From Dentipellis sp. KUC8613 (Eukaryota; Basidiomycota; Agaricomycetes; Russulales; Hericiaceae): a DNA stretch of 64,000 nt. Under the pieces are notes generated by a model, which did no database searches, was not told the DNA's origin, and saw only the letters and a program-made list of their open reading frames with translations. The stretch spans positions 189,654 to 253,653 of the forward strand of contig NSJX01000017.1 in the NCBI GenBank assembly GCA_002286715.1, written 5' to 3'. Below are positions 34,801 to 46,600 of this stretch, in pieces (the stretch's first letter is position 1; each line of letters begins with the position of its first letter). Both the position numbers and the translations under genes were made by a program.

Positions 34801-36437
34801 TCAATTCATGTGGCAGAATCTACCGGGGGCATTCGTTTGCCTGGCGCTGTGCTGTATCGAGGTGCCGTGGTACGTCTGATGCAGAAGGATATGAACTGTG
34901 CCGCTATGACTCAAACCAAGGACATCCCAGCTGCGCAGATCGGTGAACCTGACTCTGCAGTTGCACATGAGGGCCGTGAAATAAATGCTTCCAACGGCGG
35001 TATTTTTAGAGGGCCCTCGAAGACATACGCGTATACGGCATGGCTTGACTGTGCTAGGGTCCAGCGCCCCAGAATAGGACAGTGCGCGAGGTACGGCCTC
35101 GTGAACAGTGCCCCTATTCATATTCATGGCTTGCAGAGCCGACCGACGAGCTCGATGGAGCATGCCGCTGGGGATCGTCATGGCGGCCTCTGCCGGGACG
35201 GAGCGGACGTCGAGGGCGGTGCAGGCGAGCTCGATCGTAGCTGTGGTGGATGTTCATTGAGGTCTTGGAAGGGGCTAGCATGAAATTGACTCCGTCTCAG
35301 AGTACCTCGCGAGGAGGGCACGACGGCATTGTATTGCGCGTTCAATTTTCCCGAGAGGGTGCGGCCGCGGCGAAGTGTCGATATGCAAGCCTAGTCGCAT
35401 GTGGGCGATGGTCAGGGTCACGAGATATAGCAGAGGAGGCGGGGCATGAGAAAGGCAAACCCCGGATGCTACTTGGTCTCACAACGGATTTAAAACGGCT
35501 CAGAGCTGAGAAGCATGCAAATTCCCGCTACCCCTGTGGTAGTGGGTCTTGTCGAGCATTTCTGTCGCCGCAGCCTCGCGGTAGATTTGAGATCTCACTT
35601 GTGGCTGTGCAAATTGTCGGCTTCTCCCGTATCCGCCTTACCTCGCCTGTGTTTTCTCTCCTTTCCCCGTGACCGGTGACCCTCCGCGTCTTTTCTTCCC
35701 TTACGCAGCGGGTTCCTAATGGAGGCAGAGTAATGACGCTGCAAGAGTAACAAATGCAAAGGCGCGGGACGCATAATGTTAACAGAGAAACCCAGTCGGG
35801 TAGCGGGTTTTGCCATCTGCAAGCAGGTGGCCCTCAGGCTTATTAAATTGAGCTCAATATTCAGTGGATTTTTGCTTGCGAGCGTTGAGGCGCGTCACGC
35901 TACCTCCTGTTCTGTCGCCATACGAGTCCAGTTCACGAAGGCGAAAATTAACAGATCGTTATCAGAGCCCGTGAAGAACTTGCCATACAGCTCGTCGACA
36001 AAGTACTCATATGGGGATGCCTCCACAAACCCTTGGCACCCCGGTTTTGTGCCGGCACGCGACTATATTTCGCCGGTTGAATCGGCAGACTGCTTTCATC
36101 CGATGGATAAAGACGAGTTTCCAAAGCCCTTCAAAGATAGTACTCCTAGAATTTTTGATTCAGAATGTCGTTCATCTCCAAGTTCGAGGGGAAGCCTAGA
36201 GAAACTCCGACCGAGGTCAGCGCGGTACGCGCCGGTCACGGTTGTCACCTCCCCGTCACAGCGGGGCACCTGATCAGGCACGACGCGGTACGCGTGCAAG
36301 TCACGTGGCGCAGGTCTGTTGATCAGTGCGAGTCTCAGACAAGGTTCACGATTAAACAAGGTTCCACAACTCCGTCCTCTCTCTCCTCCTCCCACCACCC
36401 GCGCACCCGCCGAATCCACCGCAACATCTGCACGATC
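31845..36437. other. Large gene-poor region
   Basis: About 4.6 kb without a gene I can support. Open stretches exist on both strands (the longest is about 210 codons at 33519-34151 on the minus strand), but none shows recognisable motifs or a consistent exon chain. No terminal repeats or transposase-like segments were noticed. Confidence 0.4.
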
Positions 36438-37240
36438 ATGCCCCGCAAAGCCGCGACTGATACATCTGCCGAGCCCCGCCGCTCCGCGCGCATCAAGGAC
36501 CTGCCCAAGGCCGCCGAGCCTGCGCCAGCAAAGAAGCCCGCAAAGCCGCGGGCGAAGAAAGCCAAGGCGGCCGCTGCGGAGGACGAGGGCGAGCCTGCTG
36601 CTGAGAAGGCGGATGAGAAGCCCAAGTCTGGCCGCAAGCGGACTGCCGCCGAGAAGGACAGCGAGGATGCCAACGGTGCTGCTGATGAGGCGGCGCCGCC
36701 GGCGAAAAAGGTGCCCATCTCAACCCCTCTATCTTACCTCTTTCCTCCGAATGACGACTGATTTCTTTCTTCGGTAGAGTAAGCCTGACTCTAAGGCTGC
36801 TGCGGCGAAGCCGCCTTCCAAGGCCGCCGGGAAGCCTGCATCGAAGGCAAACGCGAAGCCTGCGTCGAAGGCATCTGCGAAGGCCCCCTCGCGTGCGGGA
36901 TCCGCAAAGCCCGCTTCTCGTGCGGCTTCTGCGAAACCCCCTTCAAAGGGTGGCAAGCCTGCATCCCGTGCAGGCTCTAGGAAGCCAGCGTCGAAGGTGC
37001 GTTCGCGCATTCCATCATGCTCCCCGGTATCTGCATCTGATCTCCATTCCGCGCATTTCCAGGCGTCGGCTGCCAACGGTGATGATACGGCTGCTGCCGC
37101 TGCTGCTCCTACCACCGAGACGATCGCCGAGGAGCCAGAGGCGGAAGCTGCCGCTACTGAAGAACCTGCTGCGGTACGTGTATCCTAGCATGTTGGGAAG
37201 GCGGGCTGGCGCTGATCTTGTTGATCGCATGCAGGCTTGA
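36438..37240 (+). CDS. Lys/Ala-rich, probably chromatin-associated protein with an RRSARI motif
   Basis: Exons 36438-36710, 36778-36996, 37063-37173 and 37235-37240 give 202 residues. The last exon holds only one codon and the stop. If the final intron is retained, the protein instead ends AAVRVS at 37188. The N-terminus reads MPRKAATDTSAEPRRSARIK, followed by long Lys/Ala/Pro tracts and a run of (S/A)KP(A/P)S(K/R) repeats, then an acidic tail (residues ~175-200). Composition resembles histone H1 tails. The RRSARI(K) element plus acidic C-terminus recalls the nucleosome-binding core and tail of vertebrate HMGN proteins, though homology cannot be claimed from such low-complexity sequence. The protein is likely nuclear and disordered. 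Confidence 0.7.
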
Positions 37241-38435
37241 CCTTCGGCGTGTACATTGCCCACACCCCGTATCGTTATTCCATCGTTCCTATCCTATCCC
37301 GTCCCGTCCCGCATCCATCCTCTGTACGATTTTGGGATACAGCGCAGACACCCGAACACCATTCGTCGAGACCTCGCACCATCATTGCCGTGTACTCAGG
37401 CTTCGCTTCTCCTAGACGCCGCGCTGTACCCTGTATGATGCAGTACCTGTATGTATTTGTCAAGCCCTGTGCGTTCGTCCTCGCCGTCGTCGTTGTTTGT
37501 CCTCGCTGTCGTCGTTCTGTCCTACCTGTCTGTGTCTGCGTCTGCGTCTGTTTGTGTTGTCTGTCTTACCCCCCGAGTTTATTTACGCGTTACTTGTATA
37601 TCCCCCCTTCCAGCGTCCCCCCGCCTTTCTTTGTACCTATGGCAATTATGTGACCGCCCCGAGTCGGAGCGTAAGCTTGTCCATCCAGTTTGCCCTTCCC
37701 CCCCCCCCCCCCAGGTACACCAATATTCTGCCCTGCTGGAGCCGCGGCCATGATAAGTATTCCTGAGATGCCTAGCATCGGGGACATCCGAGGCCGGGGC
37801 ATGCCCACCTCCATGGCATTGCTTTGGAATCAACATCGGGGACGTGGGGCTCCTGGTGCGCACGGACCTCCGGAGCCCCGCGAAGGTGTGGGGTCGATGG
37901 CGCCAAGTTCGCGGGCTGGACTGGACACGGAACACGAGGCGGTGGCGGTGGCGCTGGAGAATCGTGTCACGCGTTGGGTGGGGTGCACGTGATCGCGTCG
38001 CGTTGTTGTTTGCGGGCAGTTATTCTTGTTTTCTGGGAATTCTTCTGATTATGGGCCTCTTAGCTTTGCGCGACGTATGCTCGCAGGTATACGGGTAAAG
38101 GTAATTTATGTACTTTGAATGCGCTGGGTTCAGGTACTTGGACATGTCTATGACAGTGTACATCCTCATTCCCAGCTCCTTGAACTGTCGCCGACGGGCA
38201 TACCAACCCATTCTCCCACAATGAGAAGACAACTATCACAGTCACTGACTTGTGTCATCGACATGTATGCGTGTACTTGTAATCGTACGTGTCAATTGTA
38301 AGAGCGGCAATTATAGTGCTCGACGCACGAAGCACTCCTTCTATGTCGGGCTGCACGAGAGTGCTATAGCGGAACCGCACTTGCGAGCATGAGAGGTCGA
38401 GTGGTTTGTGAAGTTACGTGGTCATCTGTTCACTA

Positions 38436-38641
38436 GGGCCCATGAGAATACAATGCGCAGCAGATCGCTGCTGTCGATGTCGATCGAAACGCAGACAACG
38501 GTGGAGTGGTATCGAGACGCTCCGGCATTCGCGCTTGCAAACGCGACTGCAGGAGAACTCGCGTTCATCAGTCCGCAGGACCCATGAGAAGAGAACGTAG
38601 TACGCAACAGATCGTTGCTGTCACGTCGATCACAGACGCAG
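38436..38641. repeat. Diverged direct repeat, offset about 141 bp
   Basis: Both copies contain the order CCCATGAGAA, then a GCAG/GCAACAGATCG(C/T)TGCTGTC block, a GTCGATC block and AC(G)CAGAC-like sequence. They differ by scattered substitutions and small indels, so the duplication is old. Confidence 0.6.
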
Positions 38642-39109
38642 CCCGCGTCGTCAGTGCCAGTGTTCACGCTCACGTCCAAAGCCGCGACAGAATCAAACAT
38701 CAGAGCCGGGACGGAATCTAACATCACATCAGAGATGTCGATGTCAACGCTGCAGGCTGTAGAACGGTTCACTTACGATGCTGGACAAAGACGAAGAGAA
38801 ATCAAAAAAAAAATGATCCGGGGGCAAAGATCTGGTAAGATCGTGCGAGGGGGAAGGATAGCGAGATTCTGGTGTTATGCGATGTGAGATCTGGATGTCC
38901 TGGAGATATGCGTGGGGCAGGCGGGGGCATCGGGAAGTTCGTGGGGATGGTGGTTTCGTGCGTCAGGCGTCACCCCGGGCCGATTCACGTGTGGTTCGCA
39001 GGAAGCGGCCTTCAGCGGGGGAAAAATGGTCAGCAATGCTGGTTCAGATGGGTTTCCGTGCATCGGAATAGTCGGGGCACGCGTCGGCCTCTGCGCCCGA
39101 AACTCGACC

Positions 39110-39560
39110 ATCATCGATCGAGGCGAGGCCAGCGCCGTCAGGATAGACCCGCAACAAGAGCAAATGGCATACCAAGAACCGTATTGTCGCCACTAGCCAT
39201 CGTGCTGGTATCATAACCACTGTGCGGAAGGAAGGAAGTGAAATTCGCAGGGCCTTGACGCGAATTTCGTGTTTCGCGTGTTCATGAGGTGAAAAGGAAT
39301 TCACCTTGAATCGTTCTGGCGACGCTCGTCTTAAAATTTAAATGCATGCGTCAGTTTAAAAAATAATAAAGATAGCCCTTCACCGAAGATGTCGAGAGCG
39401 GAAGCCAATGGTGCGGTTTTCCGTGCAGGGGGTGGAGGCTTCTGCATTTTGGTGCGTCGGGATGATTGACGTCGGAACGCGCTTTCAAGGTTCGGCTGTC
39501 GTCTCGACGCTGACGTTGCGCGTCGGCCCCGTCAAGATAGACCCGCAAGACAAACAAGGG
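39110..39560. repeat. Second diverged direct repeat pair
   Basis: The element (G/C)CCGTCA(G/A)GATAGACCCGCAA is seen near 39132 and again near 39525, each with partly similar flanks. On the minus strand both copies would encode (L/V)LRVY(P/L)DGA. They may be remnants of a small duplicated locus. Confidence 0.45.
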
Positions 39561-41833
39561 GAGTGCCAAAAACAATCTGAGGCCACCGTCTATCATGTTG
39601 GGTTCATGACAAGTCGCGAAAGCTGCAGACGGTACCTGGAGGATCGACGCACTGACGCAGTCGCTGATCGTTCTGGACAATCGCTCTAAATTATATGCCT
39701 CAGCGAGAGAAGAACAGAGATAGTCTCTCACCATACATGTCGCGGTTGCGCATGAGATGACATGGAAACTTCCGTGGTGGGGGTGAACACAAACGAGCTT
39801 CCGCTCGTGGGTCGTGCTTCGACAATACTTCGGGCTCTGCAAGAGCAAGACGAGCTATAAGGCCTTCCCCAGCTCCACGATCGTCGCTCGCACAACGTAC
39901 CTACGGTCTTCCACTGGCACCGACGACTTGACAGCGAACTCTACAACCGGGAACCCGAACCACAGAATCCGAATCCAAACGCGACATTCGGGAATCTCGG
40001 GAAGGGAGCCAAGCGTAAAAAAGGAAGGACTTCCACTTCCACTTCCCGCCGTCCCTCCGAAGGCTTCCATGCCAGGGGCGCAGGGATGTAGGGGGTGCAG
40101 TTACGACGTCGCAGGGCCGAGACGGGGCATGGGATGCGTGTTCGAGGATGGCTGGCGCCGGTTCACGTCAGGGCTGTTGCTTGACGATGGGCTTGGCTGT
40201 CGAAAGGCGTATTTCCGCTCTCAGTGGGGAAGGAGAGGTGCTGCTGGCCGCTTGCGCTGCGGCGCGCTAGTGGGCTGACAGGGCTTACATGGGCTGACCG
40301 CGATCAGTATGTACGTGTTTTCATTTTCTTGACATTTCGGGTTCTGATTGGGAGTGGGAGTGGGCTCGGTGGCTAGGCACGTTGGTGAAGAGCGTTTCGT
40401 ACTTGCTGTAAGGCCCGCTCGATTGCGAGTGGTCGCGTGAAGCTTGTTGAGCAGGGACGAGAGTGTCAACGAACCTATTTTGTGTGAAGACAATCTAGCT
40501 TTTTCGAAAGGCTTGCGTCGGAGATAAGTCCAAACTTGAAAGTAACGACTTGGCCAGGAATGGCAGCTATCGGACCAAAGCGTGGGGATTTTGCCGTAAG
40601 CTGCCTGTTCCGGACGCGCGGACCAGAAGGCGCCTTCTATTTGCTTCCGGCGCCCGCGGACATGCATCTCCACGTCCATGTCCATGGTCCAGTAGCATTC
40701 GTCCCCGCCCGACCGCCCTACACCCACCTCTAGTTGAATTGCTATCAACGCACACATGCACAGGTTACTAATCTATCACAGTATTCAGCGGCATCTGGCG
40801 TGTCACCTTCATCCTTCTTGTTCATCATCATACCAATACCATTAGAACCGCTCGTTTCGTTTCAATGGCGCCTGGACCACCGCGGCACCGTTCTGATGCA
40901 GCACGCCCGCAGCGCAAGGAGTCGAAGCACCATATCCTCTGGGTCTCTGGCGGCAGGCTGGGCCATACATAACCCGCGGTCTTCTCGGGACTCGACGACG
41001 TCCACTCCGCTGTCGAACGACTGATGGGTCGCCGAAATTTGAATTGCGCGTAATTGGGGTGCTCCTGCTCGACTGGACCACAGTGCACGCCGGGGCGGCG
41101 TTAGCGTTCTTGTGGGTCGCTGACGTTGGGCAGTGGACACCTTGGCCAGGATCCGCAGGCAACGACACGGTTCTGGTTCGCGGTGCCTGAGCTCGGACAG
41201 AAGCCAGCGCAGGAGACCATTCCGGATGGTGCATGGGCGGACTTCATTAATGATTATGAAGTGCTGTCAGTGGTGCACTTCACTTCCTCGGCACGGCTGG
41301 TGCGTCCCATATTTTCGTGACGGCAACACGCAGTTGCAATGGGTAGATGATCCTCGGACCCGCATATGTCCTTTCCATCATGCAGGGTTCCCACCCCGCT
41401 GCAGGGAAGTTTTTTCGACGGCGCCAGTGCACAACCTTCTGGCTTCTGGGTTGCGCGGCGCAACTAAACAAGCTCAGGCTCAAGCCGTGGCCAGGCTTCT
41501 GCGCGGATATTGGGATCGATTCCGGTGACGCATTTAGACGCGCACGCCCGCTCTCGCGCCGCAAGCGCCGTGACCATCAGGCAGCACACGAGCAAATGCA
41601 CGGGCGAGACTGGGCGAGAAATTATGTTACGGGGATCTTCTGGGATAGATGTTACGTTGGGGAGAAAGTTCTGGGAGATGGGTCGTCGCCGGAGTTGACA
41701 GCGGGCGGGCCACGGACCTTTGCATATTTCTCCAGCTCGGTCTCTGTCACGAATGTCCGTCCCGCCCCATTCAACGCGTCCAAACGCGGTCACCCTCCTG
41801 CCGCATCCGGCGCTGCTGCTCGGTGCATTCGCG

Positions 41834-41841
41834 TATATAAA
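41834..41841 (+). promoter_or_regulatory. TATA box of the second CPL1-like gene
   Basis: TATATAAA lies 127 bases before the ATG at 41961, followed by a C/T-rich leader. Confidence 0.55.
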
Positions 41842-41960
41842 CCTCCCGTCGGCGTCCTCTCCGCCCGCCCTTTCTTCTTCCCTCAAGTCGTACAGGCCCC
41901 GCCTTCGCGCAGTCACTCTTTTGCCCCCCGCCCGCCCTGCCTCCCGCCCCGCCCGTTGCT

Positions 41961-43435
41961 ATGCGTTTCATCCCCGCCCTCGCCGCCGCCTCGGCTCTCG
42001 TCCTCCCCGCAGCTGCCTCCTCCTCTCGCGAACTCCACCAGTTCCGCCAGCGCGCCCCGCTCCTCGATGTCTGCGCCGATCTCGATGCAGGCGTCCTCGT
42101 CGACCTTTTCCCTACCGCCAAGGTCGGCGCTCAGCTTGACCTTTGCCTGTGCCTGTCCGCGTTTCCGCTCCGGCTCGACGTCGACCTTGGGCTCGGCGCC
42201 GTCATCGACCTTCTCGGTCTGAACGTTGTATCGGCGCTCCTTGAGGGTGTTGTAAGTCTTTGGGATATTATATGCGCATATATGCGTATAAGAATTCTCA
42301 CTTACTTCGGTTTATAGGTTGGCAACGGTCCCACATCGCAGCACTGCAAGTATCCTCCTGGTGCGACACCTATTTGCGAGGCGGGCAACCCCTGCGGCTT
42401 CAAGTGCCCTCCGCCCCTCGTCCCCAAGAATGGTCAGTGCGTGTGCGCTCCCCCATACTCGGAGTGCAACGGAAAGTGTGGCTCGTTCCCCAAAGTCAGT
42501 ACATACTATCGGTAATGTTCGCTTTTTTGACTGTTTTTGGGATCGTCAGGGCTGCCCCTCTTCGGTTCCCCGTGCCAAGCGCGAGACTGCCCGTCTCTTG
42601 GCGGCGCGTGGCTCCTCCATCACCACCCTTGAGCAAGCAAATGCTATCTGCAAGGCCTCCGAGACCGTATGCGGTAGTGGTACTCGCGGTTGGGAGTGCC
42701 TCGATACGACCTCGAACCTCGAAAGCTGTGTGTATATCTTAATATTGTTAGTATACTTCGCTTGCTCACTTATGCTCCTCAGGTGGTGGCTGCTTGACGC
42801 CTGCTCCCTTCCCTGACGCTCCATCTGCGACTGGTACGGACTGCTCTGCCATTGAAGCTGCCGACCGCGTCCAGTGCTTGTCCGGCAAGTGCGTTGTCAA
42901 AGACTGTAAATCCGGCTTCGTTGTCAATGAGTTGGGCGATGGATGCGACGCTGTTACTCCAGTCCTAACATCTCAGGAGAAGCGCGGCGATGACGACGAC
43001 GACCACAAGCATCTCCTTGACCTCGACGTCTTCGCTGACATCCTTGCCAAAATCAAGGTCGGTAAACGCGACCTGATCGACGTTGATGCTCTCGTCGCCG
43101 CGCTCGTCAAGATCGGCAAACGCGACCTGATTGACGTTGATGCTCTCGTCGCCGCGCTTGTCAAGATTGAACGTCGCGACGTAGAGGAACGCCACTTGAT
43201 TGACGTCGGTGCCCTGGTGAAGGCGCTCGTCGACATCAAGCTTCGCCGACGAGATGGCGACAGCGGCAACCTCGTCGACGCCAACATTCTTGCCCAAATC
43301 CTTGCCAAGGTGAAGGTCGGCAACCTGATTGACGTCAATGCCTTGATCGACGCGCTCGTGCACTTGAAGCTTCGCCGAGAGCACCACGACCTTCTCGACC
43401 TGCCCTTGGTCATCCCTGCGGTGGTCCATGTTTAG
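41961..43435 (+). CDS. Secreted CPL1-like cysteine-rich protein with dibasic-spaced C-terminal repeats
   Basis: Exons 41961-42251, 42318-42494, 42550-42727 and 42783-43435 give 432 residues. A signal peptide (MRFIPALAAASALVLPAAAS) is followed by the same Cys-rich order as the paralogue at 1308-2758: (L)DLCLCLS, an intermediate Cys cluster with CNGKCGSFP, then a CPL1-like domain (~190-278) with GWECLDTTSNLESCGGC and VQCLSGKCVVKDC. The last intron again interrupts the Cys codon of ESCGGC. The C-terminal ~140 residues differ completely from the paralogue. They hold about six or seven units of the form LIDV(D)ALVAALVKI, several preceded by KR or RR, the recognition sites of the Golgi protease Kex2. 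The tail therefore resembles a fungal repeat pro-peptide. A TATA box and C/T-rich leader lie upstream. Function unknown. Confidence 0.9.
43015..43432 (+). repeat. In-frame amphipathic repeats separated by Kex2-type sites
   Basis: Units of about 16-24 codons share the core (L/V)(I/L)DV(D/N/G)AL(V/I). Two adjacent units are identical in protein sequence (KRDLIDVDALVAALVKI, 54 bp apart at 43064 and 43118). Later units are preceded by RR or RRR-containing spacers, or by none. Confidence 0.85.
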
Positions 43436-45736
43436 GTGGTTTTTCTTTCATTGTTGGGCGCTGCGCGAGGACACATAGACTTTATCTCTCTCTCGTTTTT
43501 TACTTTGCGCTTTCGCTCTAGCTGCTGTCTGCCGAACTTTATCTACGAACAGCGATGTCTGTGCGCATACCCCACTCTTCACGCATCTCTATCGACGTCT
43601 GGCTCGGATATGGTACTGTTCCCTTACCTACATGACCATGCAAAGGCCCGGCGGCTGTCTCTGATACCTACAGTAATAGCTCCCCGCCTCGCTTTCCTTT
43701 CATTATGTTTCATATTGGCGCAGGAGTCTCCATTTTTAGTTGGCAGGCGGTTGATTTGTACGCGCGGCATTGCGCGTTTGATTAGGTACGACGACGATTG
43801 AAAGTACGTTACAACAAAGAGACAGGATATGATGCATGGTCTGTGTTTGCACGTGAGATTGCTGTCGTGTCGTGAATCGTTCGCCGCTGTGCGACGTAGC
43901 TGGCGAGTTGACAAGTTATGAAATTGACCTGGATCGGTCGCCTGCCCGATGGGTGTCACGGTGTCGTCGCATAGTATGGATCGTGGCGGCGGATCGTAAG
44001 TTCATCGAAGTGTGAACGCCATTTGTATGCACGGTCGAGGAATTTACGTACGCGCCAGGATTATTCGACGACGGGCGGCGGAGTGGAGTTGTACGAGAGC
44101 ATGGATGCTGTCTGACAGTCCTCGATGTGAAGATTCGAAACGTGATACCAGTTGTGCTGGCGGCGACCGGTGAGTGCGACGACTAGACGTGAATCCAAGT
44201 TATGAGACGCGACGCGTGGATGTTGGGTGGGCTTATGGTCCGCGGACGGCTCGGCGTTTATAGATTGATTGGAAGGAAGTGTAGGGTTGAAAGTTGACGG
44301 AGGGTGGGGCGGGAGGCGAGTAGGCATGTGTCGTAAATGTATTGTATGCATGCGTGGAGGAGTTTGACGTTCGTGCGGAGTGTGGGCTGAAAGTTGAAAT
44401 TATAATGCGACGGCTCGGTGAGCATGGGGAGGAGTCGTTGAATGAATGAATGGAATGGCTGGCTCGACGCGGTCGTCGTTTCCCATCGGGAGACGCTGGA
44501 TTCTGATGGAGCTGGCATTTGCGAGTTCAGTGACCACTTCGTGCGCGGGGGGAGTGGTCTTGAGCGTACGAGCCTGAGACAGTGAACAGCTCTGGATTTT
44601 TGCCAGTCCTTATAAAGTCAGCAGGGAGAAGGCCCATACGCACAAGGGATTATACGCGTGTTTTCTTTGACCAAGCTTGCGTGCCGACCGGCTGATGAAC
44701 CACGCAGAAGTATTCGCAGTGCGGTGAACCCAACCTAACGTGCACGGTATTCGCATAGCACGATAAGTCAAATGATCAGATGCAGGGTTGTCAAACCGGG
44801 ACAACAAATGGCCTATGAGATTCAGGATCGTGCCATCCGTATGTTATCGCTAGCCAAGCTAGCATTCCGTAAAATCCTCGCCAGCTCGGACCCTGACGTT
44901 GTTGCATGTGGTCAATTTCTGGGGACATCAAGGCAGGATTGGCGACCCTGCATGCTGGTGGGAGGGTTTGATTGTGAGATGTGAGATGGAGGGCGCAGTA
45001 TAGAGTGAGACGGGAAGGCCTAGAGAACGGTCGAGTGGATTAGGAATCAGCGGTTCAGCAGGATCAAGGAGGCAGTATTCCGTGTCGGGAAAGGACGACG
45101 ATGAGAACGAGAGCGTCTCCGAGAAAGATAGGAACTGCCACAACTGCATGCTCGTTCTGGTCCAGGTAGATCAGAAACAATGCACGGGTGCGGCAGGGGT
45201 AACGTCGGATCTGCGAGGTGGTCGAGAAATTTGAAACGGCAGATAAATCGAGTCGAGAGTGGGTTATTTCTGGCGTTGACGGATTGATAGCAGATAAAGA
45301 GAAGTTGAGCGCAGGGTTTTAGCGGAGTAGATCCAGCGAACGGGACAGCTAGATGACTTCTTTGTACATGAAGAGCGAAGCGGCAGCTTGTTATAACATG
45401 GGCACAGGCAGACTCCAGTGACCCGCAACGACGACTCCGAGTCGGCCAGGATTACCACAACGGTCCACATTGAGGTGTGGTGCGGGGTAGCACGGCTGCC
45501 CGAGGAAAGACGGGGATGGCCCTGGGAGAGGCATCAGTCGCGGTCCTGGAATGCTCAACCGGCGCTTGCGGTTCCGGATGTCCAGGTGCGATCGGACCAC
45601 CCGCGCCCGACATCCTCCTCCAAGAATATCATTGTTATTCGCTGGGGCCTGCGAGTATAAAAGAAGATGAAAGCGGACAGGGAGCGTCAGAAGTGAAAAC
45701 AACTCTCACCTCTATAAACACACGCACTCGTCGACG
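43436..45736. other. Intergenic, no gene resolved
   Basis: Open stretches on the minus strand at 44061-44518 and around 44928-45149 look partly protein-like; one fragment reads PIFLGDALVLIVVLSRHG, as in multi-helix membrane proteins. I could not connect them into a gene. The right end contains the promoter of the first small peptide gene. Confidence 0.35.
45656..45663 (+). promoter_or_regulatory. TATA box of peptide gene 1
   Basis: TATAAAAG, 81 bases before the ATG at 45737. Confidence 0.65.
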
Positions 45737-46005
45737 ATGCAGTTCAAGTTCTCTTCGCTCTTCTTCGTCCTCGCCGGTCTCTCTACCTTCGCGGCTGCGT
45801 CGACCAGTAACAACCTTATGTGGCGTGAGGACGCGCTCGCGGCGCGCGACACTGCTTGTGCGTATATGGTGCTTGTTGTTCTGGTATGAGACTTGCGCTG
45901 ATGGTATGCGTCACGTTTGCAGGCCTGCGCAGTGGATTCCTTGCGGGCGTTGAGAAACGGACGCCGTGTCCGTGCTGCGGCCAGGGCAGCTGCGTCGTCT
46001 GCTAG
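45737..46005 (+). CDS. Small secreted six-cysteine peptide precursor, member 1
   Basis: Exons 45737-45857 and 45923-46005 give 67 residues. A signal peptide (MQFKFSSLFFVLAGLSTFAA) is followed by a short spacer, then a single Cys whose codon is split by the intron (T|GC), and a C-terminal tail GVEKR then TPCPCCGQGSCVVC. The protein has six cysteines, enough for three disulfides, and the KR just before the tail is a good Kex2 site that would release a 14-residue five-Cys peptide. Three related genes follow on the same strand. All share length, TATA position, signal peptide, intron phase and the C-terminal Cys block. I do not recognise a named family; a secreted effector, signal or metal-binding peptide are all open possibilities. 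Confidence 0.85.
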
Positions 46006-46600
46006 AGGGGCTTCTCATGCTTTTTGGGAGGGGGATGTAGGAGTGTTTGGGAATGGCGAATGGAGCGTGTAACAGCAGTATACGGCCTGATCATGGTGTT
46101 AACAAATAGTGAACGGAAATTCCACCGGAAGATGTTTGCCAATTAGGACCAGAGTGATTCGCTGGCAGGGATGTTGTCGCCTGGATGATAAGATGATTCT
46201 AGTATCAGGCTCGCTGAAGAAGTCGTTATTATCTCTTGATCCTTACCCAATCCGCGAGGCCAAGCTCTCAGGGGAATGCGCAATGATCTCCGCCGCCGCT
46301 GCAATAGGTCATGGGAGGGTTCTATGTCAGGATTTGCCCCGACACGAGTTTGACCATGGGAGAAATCCTTATATTGCGGCAAGCCGTGTCCTATATATGT
46401 TGTCGCACGTCCCGGATGCATCTGGAAGGCCCATATGTGCACCCCTTCCTGGCGCAGAGCCATGCCCTGTCATAGGGAGTGCAAGGGCCACAAAAGGACT
46501 AAGATGCGGTGTGTCGACTATAAAATGCCTGAAGTGAGTCGGGGACAGCAGCAGCGGACGTGCACGCACATTTCCTACGCCCGCCTATTTCAACCTTATC
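46006..46600. other. Intergenic between peptide genes 1 and 2
   Basis: It holds the 3' end of member 1 and the promoter of member 2. No other gene is supported. Confidence 0.5.
46519..46525 (+). promoter_or_regulatory. TATA box of peptide gene 2
   Basis: TATAAAA, 82 bases before the ATG at 46601. Confidence 0.65.

Larger units (their letters stand above)
37241..41960. other. Large gene-poor region with diverged direct repeats
   Basis: About 4.7 kb without a supported gene. It contains a run of 15 C bases (37698-37712), a diverged direct repeat at 38436-38494 and 38577-38641, and a second diverged pair near 39110-39160 and 39505-39560. Short open stretches occur throughout but none is recognisable. 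The promoter of the gene at 41961 lies at its right end. Confidence 0.4.

Noticed and set aside
31845..41960. Transposon or retroelement in the gene-poor regions
   Set aside because: I saw no terminal repeats, target duplications, reverse transcriptase or transposase motifs.
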